A stretch of 64,000 bases of DNA from Torymus aiolomorphi. Lineage: Eukaryota; Arthropoda; Insecta; Hymenoptera; Torymidae. This document shows positions 13,239-24,060 of this stretch, piece by piece (within the stretch, counting starts at the first letter, position 1; each line of letters begins with the position of its first letter). The stretch covers positions 230,267,876 through 230,331,875 of the forward strand of contig CM070873.1 of the NCBI GenBank assembly GCA_036365515.1, given 5' to 3'. The notes under the pieces are model-generated. The model was not told the DNA's origin. It saw nothing but the letters and a program-made list of their open reading frames with translations, and made no database searches. The position numbers were made by a program, and so were the translations under genes.

Positions 13239-13498
13239 TTACACCATCTTAATAAAAAAAAAGCAAATAAAATATCATGTAAACACAAATATCAGTGACA
13301 GCGCTAATAAAAACATTTACATAACTTTGTGAAGGCAAAATGACTGTATATATAATTATATGCTCGTGAACCATAAACGTTTAAACTTTAAAATATTTAT
13401 CTGAAAATTGATTGAGGGTAATTATTCTTCCTATATTCACTTCTTAAATCGCGATTATTCGAAAAATTAGTTCAAACTCAAATATAATTTAAGGTAGT
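13239..13498 (+). repeat. Segmental repeat, copy 1
   Basis: About 260 bp beginning TTACACCATCTTAATAAA and ending near AGTTCAAACTCAAATATAAT. A direct copy with scattered substitutions and small indels lies at 15562-15804, about 2.3 kb downstream. The DNA between them is a cluster of TTAA-flanked elements. Confidence 0.85.
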
Positions 13499-13502
13499 TC
13501 AC

Positions 13503-13746
13503 TAGGAAATTGATTTTCTTTAAATTTTCTTAAAAATTAGTGTACACTCAACAGAAATTGATTCTTTCCGAACGTGTCCAGTCAATTTTAAAATCCTGCA
13601 ATCTCATTGGACGATTCCAATTTAGGGTTAATGTTTACACAATAGTATACAAAGATAAATAAGGAGTTTCCACCATACATAATATGCTTATAGCACAATT
13701 TTTCCGATATTGTGATTTTTATGACGGCATTGTCCGGTCAACTACC
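13503..13746. mobile_element. TTAA-flanked TIR element
   Basis: TTAA at 13499-13502 and 13747-13750 bracket 244 bp beginning GGTAGTT and ending AACTACC. The TTAA flanks resemble the target duplication of piggyBac-type transposons (family knowledge), but no transposase is present. Part of its interior (about 13555-13625) recurs at 15313-15378. Confidence 0.7.
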
Positions 13747-13814
13747 TTAAATTTAAGGTGGCTCCGGCATTTTTTTAAAAACATAAGAATCAAAAAATAA
13801 AAATCTGAATTGAA

Positions 13815-14177
13815 GGTGATGTGAAACCCTAATTTCAATATTTTTTTAAATCAACATTCAAACTTTTATTTGGAAAAAGACGGTTGTCAAGCGCTCCGTA
13901 CACGTAAACACTATATTCAGGAATTTTTTTTTCAGTGATTTTATTAGCATTTTCGTTAGCTATGCTCGTTTGAAAAGTATGTCAAATGTAGATTTCTACT
14001 TACCGACAGTACGGTTTTTATTTAATTAAATAAATTCTCATCATTTTTTTTGGAAAAGCACGTTTGTCAAGCGCTTCGTATATGTAAATACTATACTCAC
14101 AATTTTTTTTGGATGATTCTATTGGTATTTTCGTGAGAAGTACTCGTTTGAAAAATAACGTCGGTACTCACATCCCC
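13815..14177 (+). mobile_element. GGTGATGT element, direct copy, TGAA duplication
   Basis: Starts GGTGATGTGAAACCCT and ends GTACTCACATCCCC, 363 bp. The four bases on both sides are TGAA, a one-base variant of TTAA, and look like a target-site duplication. A reverse-complement copy lies at 14724-15082. Confidence 0.75.
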
Positions 14178-14351
14178 TGAAAGATGAAATCTCAAGCTAT
14201 TTAATAGCGTGTGTCTCGAGTAGGGTCGCCGAGTAAATGAAAAAGAAAAAAAAGTTTGAAAATCGTATTTTTATTACAGGCTCTTATGGGAGAGTCCAGT
14301 TTTCAAGTATTAATTTTCTTGGCACGAGTTCAAAATACATAAGTACTTTAA

Positions 14352-14463
14352 GATGATGTGAAACCCTAATTTCAATATTTTTTAAATCAACATTCAAACG
14401 TTTATTTGGAATAAGACGGTGAGATGTACCCGTTTAAAAAATAACGTCGGTACTCACATCCCC
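14352..14463 (+). mobile_element. Internally deleted GGTGATGT-type element
   Basis: 112 bp with the same beginning (GATGATGTGAAACCCTAAT) and end (GGTACTCACATCCCC) as the 13815 copy, missing about 250 bp of the middle. It is flanked by TTAA at 14348-14351 and 14464-14467. Confidence 0.75.
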
Positions 14464-14595
14464 TTAAAAACTTACTTGTAAATAACTATTCATCACCTAT
14501 AGTTTACAATGATGTATTGAAAAATAAAGATCGCCGACAAAATTTCGAAGAAATCTTTACGTATAAAATGAAAAGCCGCTCTTCCTGTGTACAAA

Positions 14596-14597
<2 letters not shown>

Positions 14598-14645
<48 letters not shown>
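14598..14645. repeat. (CA)n microsatellite
   Basis: Pure CA repeat of about 48 bp between the deleted and inverted copies of the GGTGATGT element. Confidence 0.95.
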
Positions 14646-14647
<2 letters not shown>

Positions 14648-14723
14648 CCAGAGCCGTAGTACTTGATCGATAGTGATGAATAACTTTTTTATCTTTTATA
14701 TTGTAGGGTGCTTAAATGCTTAA

Positions 14724-15082
14724 GGTGATGTTAAATACCGACATAATTTTCAAACGAGTACATCTCATGAAAATACCAATAGAATCATCTAAAAAAAAAT
14801 CTGAGTATAGTATTAACATATACGGATCGCTTGACAAACGTGTTTTTAAAAAAAAATATGAGTATCTATTGAATTAAATAAAAACCGTACTGTCGGTAAG
14901 TAGGAATCTGCAATTGACCTACTTTTCAAACGAGCATATCTAACGAAAATGCTAATAAAATCACTCAAAAAAATTCCTGGATATAGTGTTTATGTGTACG
15001 GAGAGCTTGACAAAATTTGTTTTCCGAATAAACGCTTGAATGTTGATTTAAAAAATATTGAAATTCACGGTTTCACATGGCC
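14724..15082 (-). mobile_element. GGTGATGT element, inverted copy
   Basis: 359 bp flanked by TTAA at 14720-14723 and 15083-15086. It is the reverse complement of 13815-14177 with substitutions. The pair could fold into a stem of about 360 bp with the deleted copy in the loop. Confidence 0.75.
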
Positions 15083-15204
15083 TTAAGAGTACTTTATAAC
15101 TTACTATTAACTGTTTTTATTGCAATTTGATCGATTCTCTAAGTAAAAATACAATGCACCCTAAAGAGCCTCCCAATGATACGGCCCAGCGCGCCGAAGC
15201 CACT

Positions 15205-15561
15205 TTAATTGTCACTTGCGGTCAGTTTTACCCGAGTAAAATTTTAAATTTACTCACATTATCAAAAAATGAAAAATTACAATAATTTTACTCCAGTTAT
15301 TTAGACCCGAGGGAAGTTGATTCTTTTCGAACGTGCCTAGTCAATTTTAAAATCCTGCAATCTCATTGAACGATTCCAATTTACTTTTTCAATGAATTAA
15401 TGATTTATTAATATTTGTAAATTCCATATTTTTTTATTTAAATTTTTTGTTATTTCACACTTATTTTATTCAATTCGTTTAAGACAGAAATAATTATTTT
15501 TAATATTAATGATTTTGACATGTTCAGCCGATAAAACAGGATTAATGATAAAGTATGAGTA
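15205..15561. other. AT-rich DNA with fragments of TTAA elements
   Basis: Holds a diverged piece of the 13503 element (about 15313-15378). From about 15455 to 15571 it holds one arm of the family seen complete at 26651-27049, ending at TTAA 15572-15575. Confidence 0.55.
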
Positions 15562-15804
15562 TTACACCATCTTAATAAAGAAAAAAAGCAAATAAAATAT
15601 TATGCAAACACAAATATCAGTGGCATCTAATAAAACATTTACATAAATTTCTAAAGGCAAAATGAGTGTGTATTAAATTATATGGCCATGAACTATAACC
15701 GTTTAAACTTTAAATTTTTATCTGAAAATTGAGAGAGGGTAATTCTTACTATATTCACTTCAAATCGCGATTGTTCGAAAAATTAGTTTAAACTCAAAAT
15801 AATT
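15562..15804 (+). repeat. Segmental repeat, copy 2
   Basis: Direct diverged copy of 13239-13498, sharing TTACACCATCTTAATAAA at the start and AAAAATTAGTTTAAACTC at the end. Confidence 0.85.
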
Positions 15805-15926
15805 GGCCAGAGTATCTGACTAATTTCATGTTTCTGCAGAGCTCGCTGTAAATTAACCTCAATAAAAAACAAAAGCAAGTAAACAACACGCGCGCGTATC
15901 GCGCGTCATTTCCATTTTCTAGTAAC

Positions 15927-16593
15927 ATATATCTGTGGCTTCCAGGAAAAACCACTTATTTTCATTTTTCATTATTTCGAGTAAATCAAGTTTTTAGTTT
16001 CGCAAGTTTCGCATCGATGTTATAAATCAAGACAAATGAGATTAAATGCAACACTGCGTCTATGAATACTAATGTAAATAACATATTTTTTGTCATAGTA
16101 ACCAGAGAAAATAGCGTTCATGTTTTAGAAATCAAATTTCACTTGCGTGGTTATTCCGGGAATTAAAAAAAAAATTTAGTGGCGTTACGTGGGGTTTCCA
16201 GGAGTTATTCTAAAAAAAGTGGAGTTATGTGGTTTTTCCGGGAGTTTTTCTTTAAAAAAAAATGGAGTTACATGGGTTTTCCGGGAATTAGTCTAAAAAA
16301 AAAGTGGAGTTACGTGGTTTTTCCGGGAGTTATTCTTTTTAAAAAGTGGAGTTACGTGGTTTTTCCGGGAAGTATTCTTAAAAAATGGAGATACGTGATT
16401 ATTCCGGGAAAATGTTTTAAAAAATGGAGATATGTGGTTTTTTCTTGTGCTGATTCAAGACAACGAGTGCACTTTCGTAATTTTTGTCACGGCTAGATGA
16501 TAGAGGACTGTTTAAAGATAAGAAATATGGCATAAAACCGATTTTGAAAAACTCGTCCCTTACGTGGTTTTTCCGAGAAGCCACAGATATATA
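15927..16593. mobile_element. CTGTGGCTTCC element, reiterated type, copy 1
   Basis: Inverted ends ATATATCTGTGGCTTCC and, reverse-complemented at the right, ATATATCTGTGGCTTCTC. The interior from about 16140 to 16450 is a run of about seven irregular units built on GGAGTTACGTGGTTTTTCCG, a motif closely related to the subterminal sequence itself. The run keeps one open frame (16179-16496, 105 codons, units like KKWSYVVFPG). I regard this frame as a product of the repeat, not a protein. The same type, in reverse, is at 42791-43494. Confidence 0.8.
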
Positions 16594-16599
16594 AAACCA

Positions 16600-17938
16600 T
16601 TCCCGAAAAATTACAATTTGAAAAGAGGGCTAAAATAGTTTTATCCGCAAATATCTCTGAAATTTATAAGCTAATTCTTTTACCTTAACAATTCATGTAA
16701 TAAATAATATACAAATTCTACACCTCCGTCAAATCTAGATCTCCATCAAATTTAAAAGTAATTAAATCTTACTCTACTTACTGTGCGACATAGAAAGTCA
16801 TTTCCAGAAATACCAAAATTTTAAATATCAAATATCTCAAAAACTAGCCATACAATCTGGATGAAATTTTACATAGGTATTGCCTATATCGCATACAAAA
16901 TAGTCTATAAATTTCAAACTGATACATTAAGTCGTCATTGAGAAATTACGATTTTGAAAAATACGTAAAAAAATTTTAACCTTAAATATCTCTAAAAATT
17001 ATGAGACAATTCTTTTACCTAAAGGACTTACACGATAAACATATAAACTCTACATCTCCACAATATTTCAACATGATTAAACCAATTTTTTTCTCTAGTT
17101 ATCATGTGACAAAGAAAATGACTTTGCAAAATACGAAAATTTTAAATATCAAATATCTCAAAAAGTAATCGAACGATCTTGATGAAAATTCGCCCATATA
17201 TTATCAATTTCACACACAAAATTGTCTATAAATTTGGAGCTGATTCATCGAACTGTTCTTGAAAAATTACGATTTGAAAAAAAAGTTAAGAAAATTTTAA
17301 CCTCAAATATCTCTGAAATTTATTGACCAATCATTTAGAAATTTATAGCCCAACGAACTTAGCCGAGAGCTATCCAAAATCTACCTCTACAAGAAATTTC
17401 AAAGCGAGTAAGTCAATTTTACTGAAGTAAACGTGCTTCATACAAAATGCATTTTTTTCATTTTTTAATTTTTCTCTCAAAAACTAGTCGACAGAATGGA
17501 TTCAACTTTTTACAGATTATAGCTATTTATGTTCTGCATTATCATGATTTTCTCCAACAAAATTGACCGTTTATTTTTGGACTTATAAGCTTTTTAAAAA
17601 GACACGTTTTTGTTAATAAGAACGGAACCGCAATAGCTAATGTAATTTTTTTTTGGAGAATATAGGTTTTTTTATGCTCTTTTAAATGCTATCTGTCCGA
17701 TTCAAATATCTCAATTTTATCATTAAAAAAACGCAAAAATGAATTTTACGAAAATCGAAAGTCGAAATAGAACAAAAACGCATCGGCGAATCAAAAAGAG
17801 GATTTCCTTCCCTCATTCACACAAGAAAAACAAAAGAATCAGACCTGTCCGGTTAAAATCGGTCGAATAGATCCTGAGATAAAACGGTATACGCACCACG
17901 CACGCACGCACGCACGCACGCACGTACGCACGCACGCT

Positions 17939-18029
<91 letters not shown>

Positions 18030-18152
18030 CCATACAGACATTTTCTAAAATCATGTAATTCGAACTTCTATCACTTCTATACGTGTTTCTAGAGCGATTT
18101 AACGAAACTTAAAATTTGAGTATTACAAAGCTTCCTCTTGGAGGAAGCAAAA
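16600..18152 (+). mobile_element. DINE/Helentron-like repeat with microsatellite and end hairpin
   Basis: Diverged internal repeats of about 325 bp (shared motif AAATATCTCTGAAATTTAT near 16655, 16983, 17305) are followed by unique sequence. Then come a (CACG)n-(CA)n array (17896-18027), about 100 bp of conserved DNA, and a hairpin GCTTCCTC-TTG-GAGGAAGC at 18130-18148 followed by A-rich DNA. A central microsatellite plus a 3' stem-loop is the known layout of DINE-1/Helentron-associated elements. The assignment is inference; no Rep/helicase sequence is present. A homologous copy lies at 31441-32761. Confidence 0.55.
17896..18027. repeat. (CACG)n-(CA)n microsatellite
   Basis: CACG tetranucleotide run about 17898-17937, then a nearly pure CA run to 18027, with one CAAACA interruption near 17989. 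Confidence 0.95.
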
Positions 18153-18798
18153 ACACTATTACAAAATTAGTTGTCATTATTGTTCCGTGATTAACCATGC
18201 CACTTAAGTGTTAAACATATAATGGATATACAAAACACAAATATTAAATATATTGTATTTACGTCAAAAATGATAATATGCAACTAAATTTATTGCGTTT
18301 CAAATTTAAATCAATTATTAGTTTAGATATTAATCTATTAAAATAGAAGCGCTAATTCTCTTTGACGATAATCAAATTTCCTATTGTAAATTCTGATAGT
18401 AAATTAGATGAACTAGATTGGGATCTTACTAGATATCTAGTAAGCTCTGCAGTAGATGTTTACCCTGAAGTTCATTGACTTCTTCAGTCAGTTTATTAAC
18501 ACGTGTATTTAGCACGAAAGATAAAACGGAAGTCCTTATTCAATTCTTTTTCTGAAAAACAAAATTAATTATATAACCAATTATTTTACAACGGCTCGAA
18601 AAAAAATTTATTCAAATTGATCTTCAAATTGTTAAGTTTATTTTATAAGTTTTTATCAATTATCACATTCTTAATTCTTCCGTTTTAAATTAAAAAATTC
18701 GGAGTTATTTAAAATCGTAATTTTTCGACATGGAATTCAGAAATTCGACAACATGTCAGGTCACATTCACGCGCATGGTAAATAACTAACCTTCCGTA
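18153..18798. other. AT-rich spacer
   Basis: No gene or repeat recognised. Confidence 0.5.
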
Positions 18799-19576
18799 CA
18801 CTGAGAGAAGAAAACGTTTCATTTAAATAAGGTTTATTTACTATTAACTTACGGGCTACTCAAATCGGACCAAAGATACATACGGTTGCAGTTAACATGC
18901 TACATTTTAATGAAATATACGGGGAAGTTTCAGTCAAACGTGACATATTAATAGTTAATATACCATTTGATTCATTGAACTATAACTGCATTTGATCAAA
19001 AAGTAGTGTAATTGATTGAATTATAGAAAATATTCAGTTTTAATTACTTATTATTTTTTCTAAGTATAAAATAATATTTGTGTTAAATTGATAAGTATTC
19101 TATATGAAAAAAAATTGTAGGTTATGTTTACCCACGTGCATCAACATTTGTGCTTTAAACTTTTTTCTCTTACCTTTCAATACACTAATATGCTGTCCCA
19201 ATCCTTTTTCTTCAAATAACTGCTCCATTTTGCACTGCGCATTAACAAACTCAGTTAAGAAACTAACAAATATACGTGATGGCATGAATGCATCAAACCG
19301 CCGAATGGAAAGAGGAAGTTATCACGGGAAGAAGGTTATAAGGCGCTGACCCTATACATCAAACGCGTCATCTGACGGTCTCAATGCTATATAAATTTCA
19401 GTCAAACGTCGTATGTTTGACAATTATAGGTAAATTTAATTGCATAAAACATGAAAAATTAATGTTAAATACACACACCATTGACTTAATATTTTAATTT
19501 GATTAAGTTAAATAAATTATAAAAAAAAGTTTAATTATATAAATATATTTCACCCAAACGTTTTCTTCTCTCAGTG
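18799..19576. mobile_element. TIR element with CACTGAGAGAAG ends
   Basis: A perfect terminal inverted repeat of at least 20 bp: it starts CACTGAGAGAAGAAAACGTT and the reverse complement of the right end is identical. TA dinucleotides sit outside each end (18797-18798, 19577-19578). Subterminal TTCAGTCAAACGT is repeated near both ends. Small open frames (19100-19285 minus, 19104-19349 plus) have no recognisable domain. Non-autonomous. Confidence 0.85.
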
Positions 19577-19617
19577 TACTGATATTTAGCCACGCCAATG
19601 GCTTTTACACCACCGCC

Positions 19618-20402
19618 ATATATCTGTGGCTTCCAGGAATAACGACCTAACCTACTTGGGGGTCAAAATTGAGTTAGCACCGGAATTTATACCTTCTAAC
19701 TACCCTTTTTCAGGTAGACTTGATCCGGAGATCTGAAACGCGTTCAAAGAGCTAATATCAGTTAAGTGCATTACCTTAACTGCACCTGTGTCCGGAAAAA
19801 CCACTTAACTGAGTATTTATATTTAATTAAAAGCACCGTTTTGAAGTTAATGCTATACAATAAACAGATTCTGACATACCTATTTTTATAGCAACAAAGA
19901 TGAAAAGCAATAGATAATAGAATGTAACACAACAGCTTTGATTGCCGAGCGATGGGGCGAGAGTGCACAAACAGTAACCGAGTAACGTTCGGTATTCGGT
20001 TTACCGAATTCCGTTGACTTGATGCATATTCCGTTGGGAGGCGCATGCGTGGGAATACATATTTAAAAAAGAATTCGTATTCTATGTTTTAAGTGTAGAA
20101 ATAACTATGTTATTTATCTTATTTGAAGAATTTCCCTAAACCACTTAACTGCACAGTTACCGGAATAACGACTTAACTGCATTGTTTTGTTTGTTTATAC
20201 AAAGAATAAAAATGTATTCTAGCAGCTGATAGTGGGGTTCGAAAGATATTCGATACCTTTGTAAATGTTTACATTGTTATGACTCATCTCGCGCATTTCG
20301 ATCTTACATATGAAGTGTCATGACAGAAATTTTAAAACGTCGATTTCTCGAAAACACGTACAAGTGGGTTAGGTCGTTATTCCGGGAAGTCACAGATATA
20401 TA
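19618..20402. mobile_element. CTGTGGCTTCC element, second type, copy 1
   Basis: Ends ATATCTGTGGCTTCCAGG and, reverse-complemented from the right, ATATCTGTGACTTCCCGG. AACGAC(C/T)TAAC follows at both ends. A 91-codon minus-strand frame (19771-20046) is nearly identical to the one at 27894-28169 because the DNA is nearly identical. It matches no family I know, and two copies cannot tell protein constraint from recent duplication. Confidence 0.8.
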
Positions 20403-21430
20403 CCTGCTGCAACGAGCGTCGGGCGAAGTCAGGCCAACTTCCACAAAGGGATGGCAGGTATTTTAATTCGCCTGACTTGATAATTAATGGTAGATAAGCG
20501 CAGACACGCGACCCCTTGGAATACATTTCAGTTGCATATCTCTCGGAATCTCCAACGTCCTTTCATTTTTTTTAAGACGCTCAAGGTTATTCATGGCTGC
20601 CAAGTCGTTTTCTCATGCATTAGCTCGTTCCTTTACACACTAGAGCAAATGAGATTGCCATATTTTTCAAGATTAAATTACAAATTTCAAAAGGTCTTTT
20701 GTGCTCAGATTTCTTTATCCACTATATATTATAATTCTTTGGAAAGTCGATTTACTTTTTAATTTTAATTTATTATTTTGGCATATAAATTGATGTTATC
20801 AAATCCATCCTTAATTCTTTCCATAAGTAATTTTTTAATTAAAAATAATAATTTATCATATAAAAATTAATAAATATCATTTATGTAATGTCGAAAAGCG
20901 TTAACATAATTTTTCAAATGTTATATACCATGTACACCTGATGGTGTAAATTCAACTAATCGTAATAACTCGCCATGAAGAGTAACGTAAACCGCCCTCG
21001 GCCTAGCAATAAAACGGATTTAAATTGTAGCTCGCGGCTCGTGTAGGTGTTCCACAAGCCACTAACAAGATGCACGTATGAAAATCACGCAAATGCATCC
21101 GCTTGTAAAGTGAAATACGATCAATGAAAACAAAAAAAGAAAAATGAAATGTTGAAAAGTACATCTCTTGTGATAATTGAATACGATTTCATATTTCACA
21201 AAAGAAGAACATTGATGTTATGTAGCAATATGCACATATTTCTGAATAATTATTTTAAAAAGCTAAAAGTTGCAATAAAAGCTATTTGCATATTGCCTTT
21301 ACAATCACGAAAACATTTTTAAAATTCGTATATAAAGCAAACCAATTTTTCAAAGCTTTAATTTTTGTTTTAAACATTTCTACCCAAATAATGCCAATTA
21401 ATCTTTTTTGCACTTTATCTCAATTACAGA
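20403..21430. other. Spacer, GC-richer at the left, AT-rich after 20520
   Basis: The DNA either side of the element at 19618-20402 (TTTACACCACCGCCAT on the left, CCTGCTGCAACGAGCG on the right) is less AT-rich and looks like a pre-existing unique sequence split by the insertion. No gene recognised. Confidence 0.4.
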
Positions 21431-22460
21431 CCTTTTTACGAGCCCGCAGCCCACGGCGCAAACATCATTCAAGGTTACATATATACACGCTCAAGTGCGA
21501 GAACCAACAAAGAGCTGCATTGCCAATTATTATTATGCGCAATAACCAATCCCTTATAATACATTATCGTAATTTATTAATGAGTTTCACGACCGCGGCG
21601 TCACGACTTCTCTCGTGTCCCGAAGCTCATCAATTAACCATCGTGTGCCACATCCTCCCTCTCTCTCTCTCTCTCTCTCATCTCCCATTATATCCACTGG
21701 TCCTCTCATCCCGCGCGCGATGTGCAAACTCGACTTGCGCGTGGGTGTGCAAACCGCGCGCGGGCGAGCGACGGTCAGGGCTCGCGGCGGCGGAGCTCTC
21801 TTCTTCTGCTGCTGCTGCTGCTGATGATGGTGATGCTATTGTGGCGTGGTATTGCACGCGTCTTCACGAGACGAGAGAGTGTGAGAGAGAGAGAGTTCAC
21901 GTGGTGGACGTTCGTTGACCTACATATATGCGCGCGTATACCATGACAGCCTGTATATATATATATATATATAGATAATGCAGCGGAGAGTTGCTGCTGT
22001 CGAGTGAGACGGACGATATGATGACGACGATCATCATCATCGCACCCGCGCTCGTTCGTTCGGTGACACCACTCGGTGACTTTCGCCAATCAGTCCTGTG
22101 TATGCATGTAGGTATATGCGTGTGTGGGTGTTTGTGAGTGAGGCGAACGAATCTTTTCGGAATAAGTTTTTTCTCTTCTTTTTTGCGCTCGTGCGCTTTT
22201 GACGGGAGCGCGCGCGCGTGCCCTCTTCCTTCCTGACAGCAGGCGCGCACGTTTCGTATAGATGCCGAGAGAGAGAGAGAGAGAGAGGAGGGAGAGCATA
22301 AAAAGCAAAAATTGCAAATTGGGGGTTTCGCGGAGGCAGCGTCGTGGCATTCCCACTGGTGGCGGCTGCCGTAGCTCGAATAGCGCGCTGCTGGATGCTT
22401 TGTGAATCGAGTGGCATTCTTTTGGAGTGTTCTTTGTGGTCGGGTGCTTTTAGCATGTTA
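21431..22460. other. CpG-retaining island with CT, GA, TA and triplet runs
   Basis: CpG-rich, with (CT)n 21658-21679, CTG run 21808-21823, (TA)n 21953-21972 and (GA)n 22267-22287. Several open frames overlap on both strands, and none has a recognisable domain. Confidence 0.45.
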
Positions 22461-23220
22461 CGTAATGAAACATTTTTTTTTCTGCCAAATTTGCAGGTGT
22501 ATAAGAACAAGAGAGATATTTTTTGCCGAAGAAATGGTTGGCAGCTTTAATATTTATAGAGATAATTAAAAAAAAAAATAATAATAATAATGATACAATC
22601 ATATTGCAAGATTTCTCCGATCTCATATGTAAATCACAGAACTTACAGCCGAAATTTGATTAGAGTATTATGTGAGGGTTTTTCATTTACAACAACAAAA
22701 GTTTTAATTATTGTCAGTGGTCTCTTCGTAATTTCTAAATATTTTATTTTCTACGAAGATAAAGGGATAGTAATACTGAAATTGTCACTTTAGAAGTGTC
22801 GGTAAAGTAGGTATCATTTTACTCTTGAATTTAAAAAGGCGATATTTTATTATTTTCAACTAATTATCATTTTCAATGGATGTCAGATATAACAGAATTA
22901 AACGACCATGCATTCATGGTGTCAATGTTCTATAAATTCAATATACGATCATTATTGTTCTACTTTTTAAGTGTGTTCTTGTCATATGAGAAGATAATCA
23001 CTACTCAATAACATTGTCTATGGGTAAAGTCTCTAATGGTTTTACAGCATAATGTTATACTATGTGGTATGTTTTTTGTAAATAAAAATTATTCGTTTCA
23101 ATTAAAAATTAACATATTTTTAGTGAAAACAATTATTTTTTGTTATGAGATTTGTGAACTAATTAATGTTTTAAAAACTTGTTAACTCCTGAAAAATATA
23201 ACGTCATGTTTGTGGAAGCG
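22461..23220. other. AT-rich spacer
   Basis: No coding or repeat signal recognised apart from a short ATA/ATG run near 22577-22592. Confidence 0.5.
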
Positions 23221-23479
23221 AGAAAGGTGCAAAAAAATTAGAGAGGTAATACGTGAATAGGAAAATTACGAAAGAGTCGCAGGAAGGGCAAAAACATCAG
23301 CGAAATGAGAGAAGTAGGAAGAAGGCAAGGGACAAGTCGGGGAAGGACGGAACTGGGCTCTCGCATTCCCCGAGTAATCTGTGGTAGGAGGCATGTAGGA
23401 CGAACGGATGGAGAAGACGAGAGTGCCGAGTAAAAGAGAAGAGAAAAAGACGGGGAAGAGGACGAGGAGGTGGAGGAGA

Positions 23480-23489
23480 AGAGAGAGAG

Positions 23490-23550
<61 letters not shown>
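23480..23550. repeat. (GA)n microsatellite
   Basis: GA repeat of about 70 bp with an AAAA interruption near 23490. Confidence 0.95.
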
Positions 23551-23554
<4 letters not shown>

Positions 23555-23940
23555 TTGAAAGGCACTCGAGGGGGAGAGAAGGATAAAAGAGAACACGGAC
23601 GGGCCGAGAGAGCGAGAGGGAGATTAAAATAGAGAGGACGGAACGCGGAGGAAGATAGACAGAGAGAACCTCTAGAAGCGAGAAAGACGGAGGTATAGAG
23701 TGGAAGGTGGTAGTGAGAATGACGGCGAGCGTGAGTCTCTCTCTCTCGCTCGCTCGAGCAAAAAACAAAAGTGCATCTCTCGAGCGAGCAAGATGGCCGT
23801 CTCTGCTTTACCGGCTCTCAAGGTTACCGCTGCCTCTCTTCCCTCCTCCGCCTCCCCGTCCCAATCCTTACTCTTATTCTTCTTATTCTTCTTCTTCGCG
23901 ATTTCCCATATATATATATACGGCACAGCGATAGGTATTT

Positions 23941-23942
<2 letters not shown>

Positions 23943-24009
<67 letters not shown>
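23943..24009. repeat. (TC)n microsatellite
   Basis: Nearly pure TC repeat of about 66 bp. Confidence 0.95.
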
Positions 24010-24012
<3 letters not shown>

Positions 24013-24060
24013 TTAAGATAAAAAGAAAACCACAGAATGCGAAAAAGTAAGCACTTTATT

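Larger units (their letters stand above)
13757..15204. mobile_element. Composite TTAA-flanked element with nested copies
   Basis: TTAA at 13753-13756 precedes GGTGGCTCCGGC, and TTAA at 15205-15208 follows GCCGAAGCCACT, giving matched inverted ends. The interior contains three units of a related family (13815-14177, 14352-14463, 14724-15082) and a (CA)n array. It encodes no protein. Confidence 0.6.
23221..24060. other. Purine/pyrimidine-skewed island with GA and CT arrays
   Basis: About 23240-23710 is strongly purine-rich on the plus strand and carries a (GA)n array at 23480-23550. About 23735-24010 is pyrimidine-rich and carries a (TC)n array at 23943-24009. The two halves have opposite strand asymmetry. 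Open frames through them are Ser/Leu or Arg/Glu repeats. Confidence 0.6.

Noticed and set aside
16140..16460. CRISPR-like array
   Set aside because: The repeats have no unique spacers of constant length and lie within an inverted-repeat element of a eukaryotic genome.
16179..16496. Repeat protein with KKWSYVVFPG units
   Set aside because: The frame follows from irregular DNA repeats inside a TIR element. Unit lengths vary and the inverted copy at 42791 does not keep the frame.
17813..18054. Cys/Val-rich frames
   Set aside because: Translation of a (CA)n/(CACG)n microsatellite.
21615..21918. Possible coding exon in a CpG block
   Set aside because: Three overlapping phases are open together and the residues come from CT and CTG runs.
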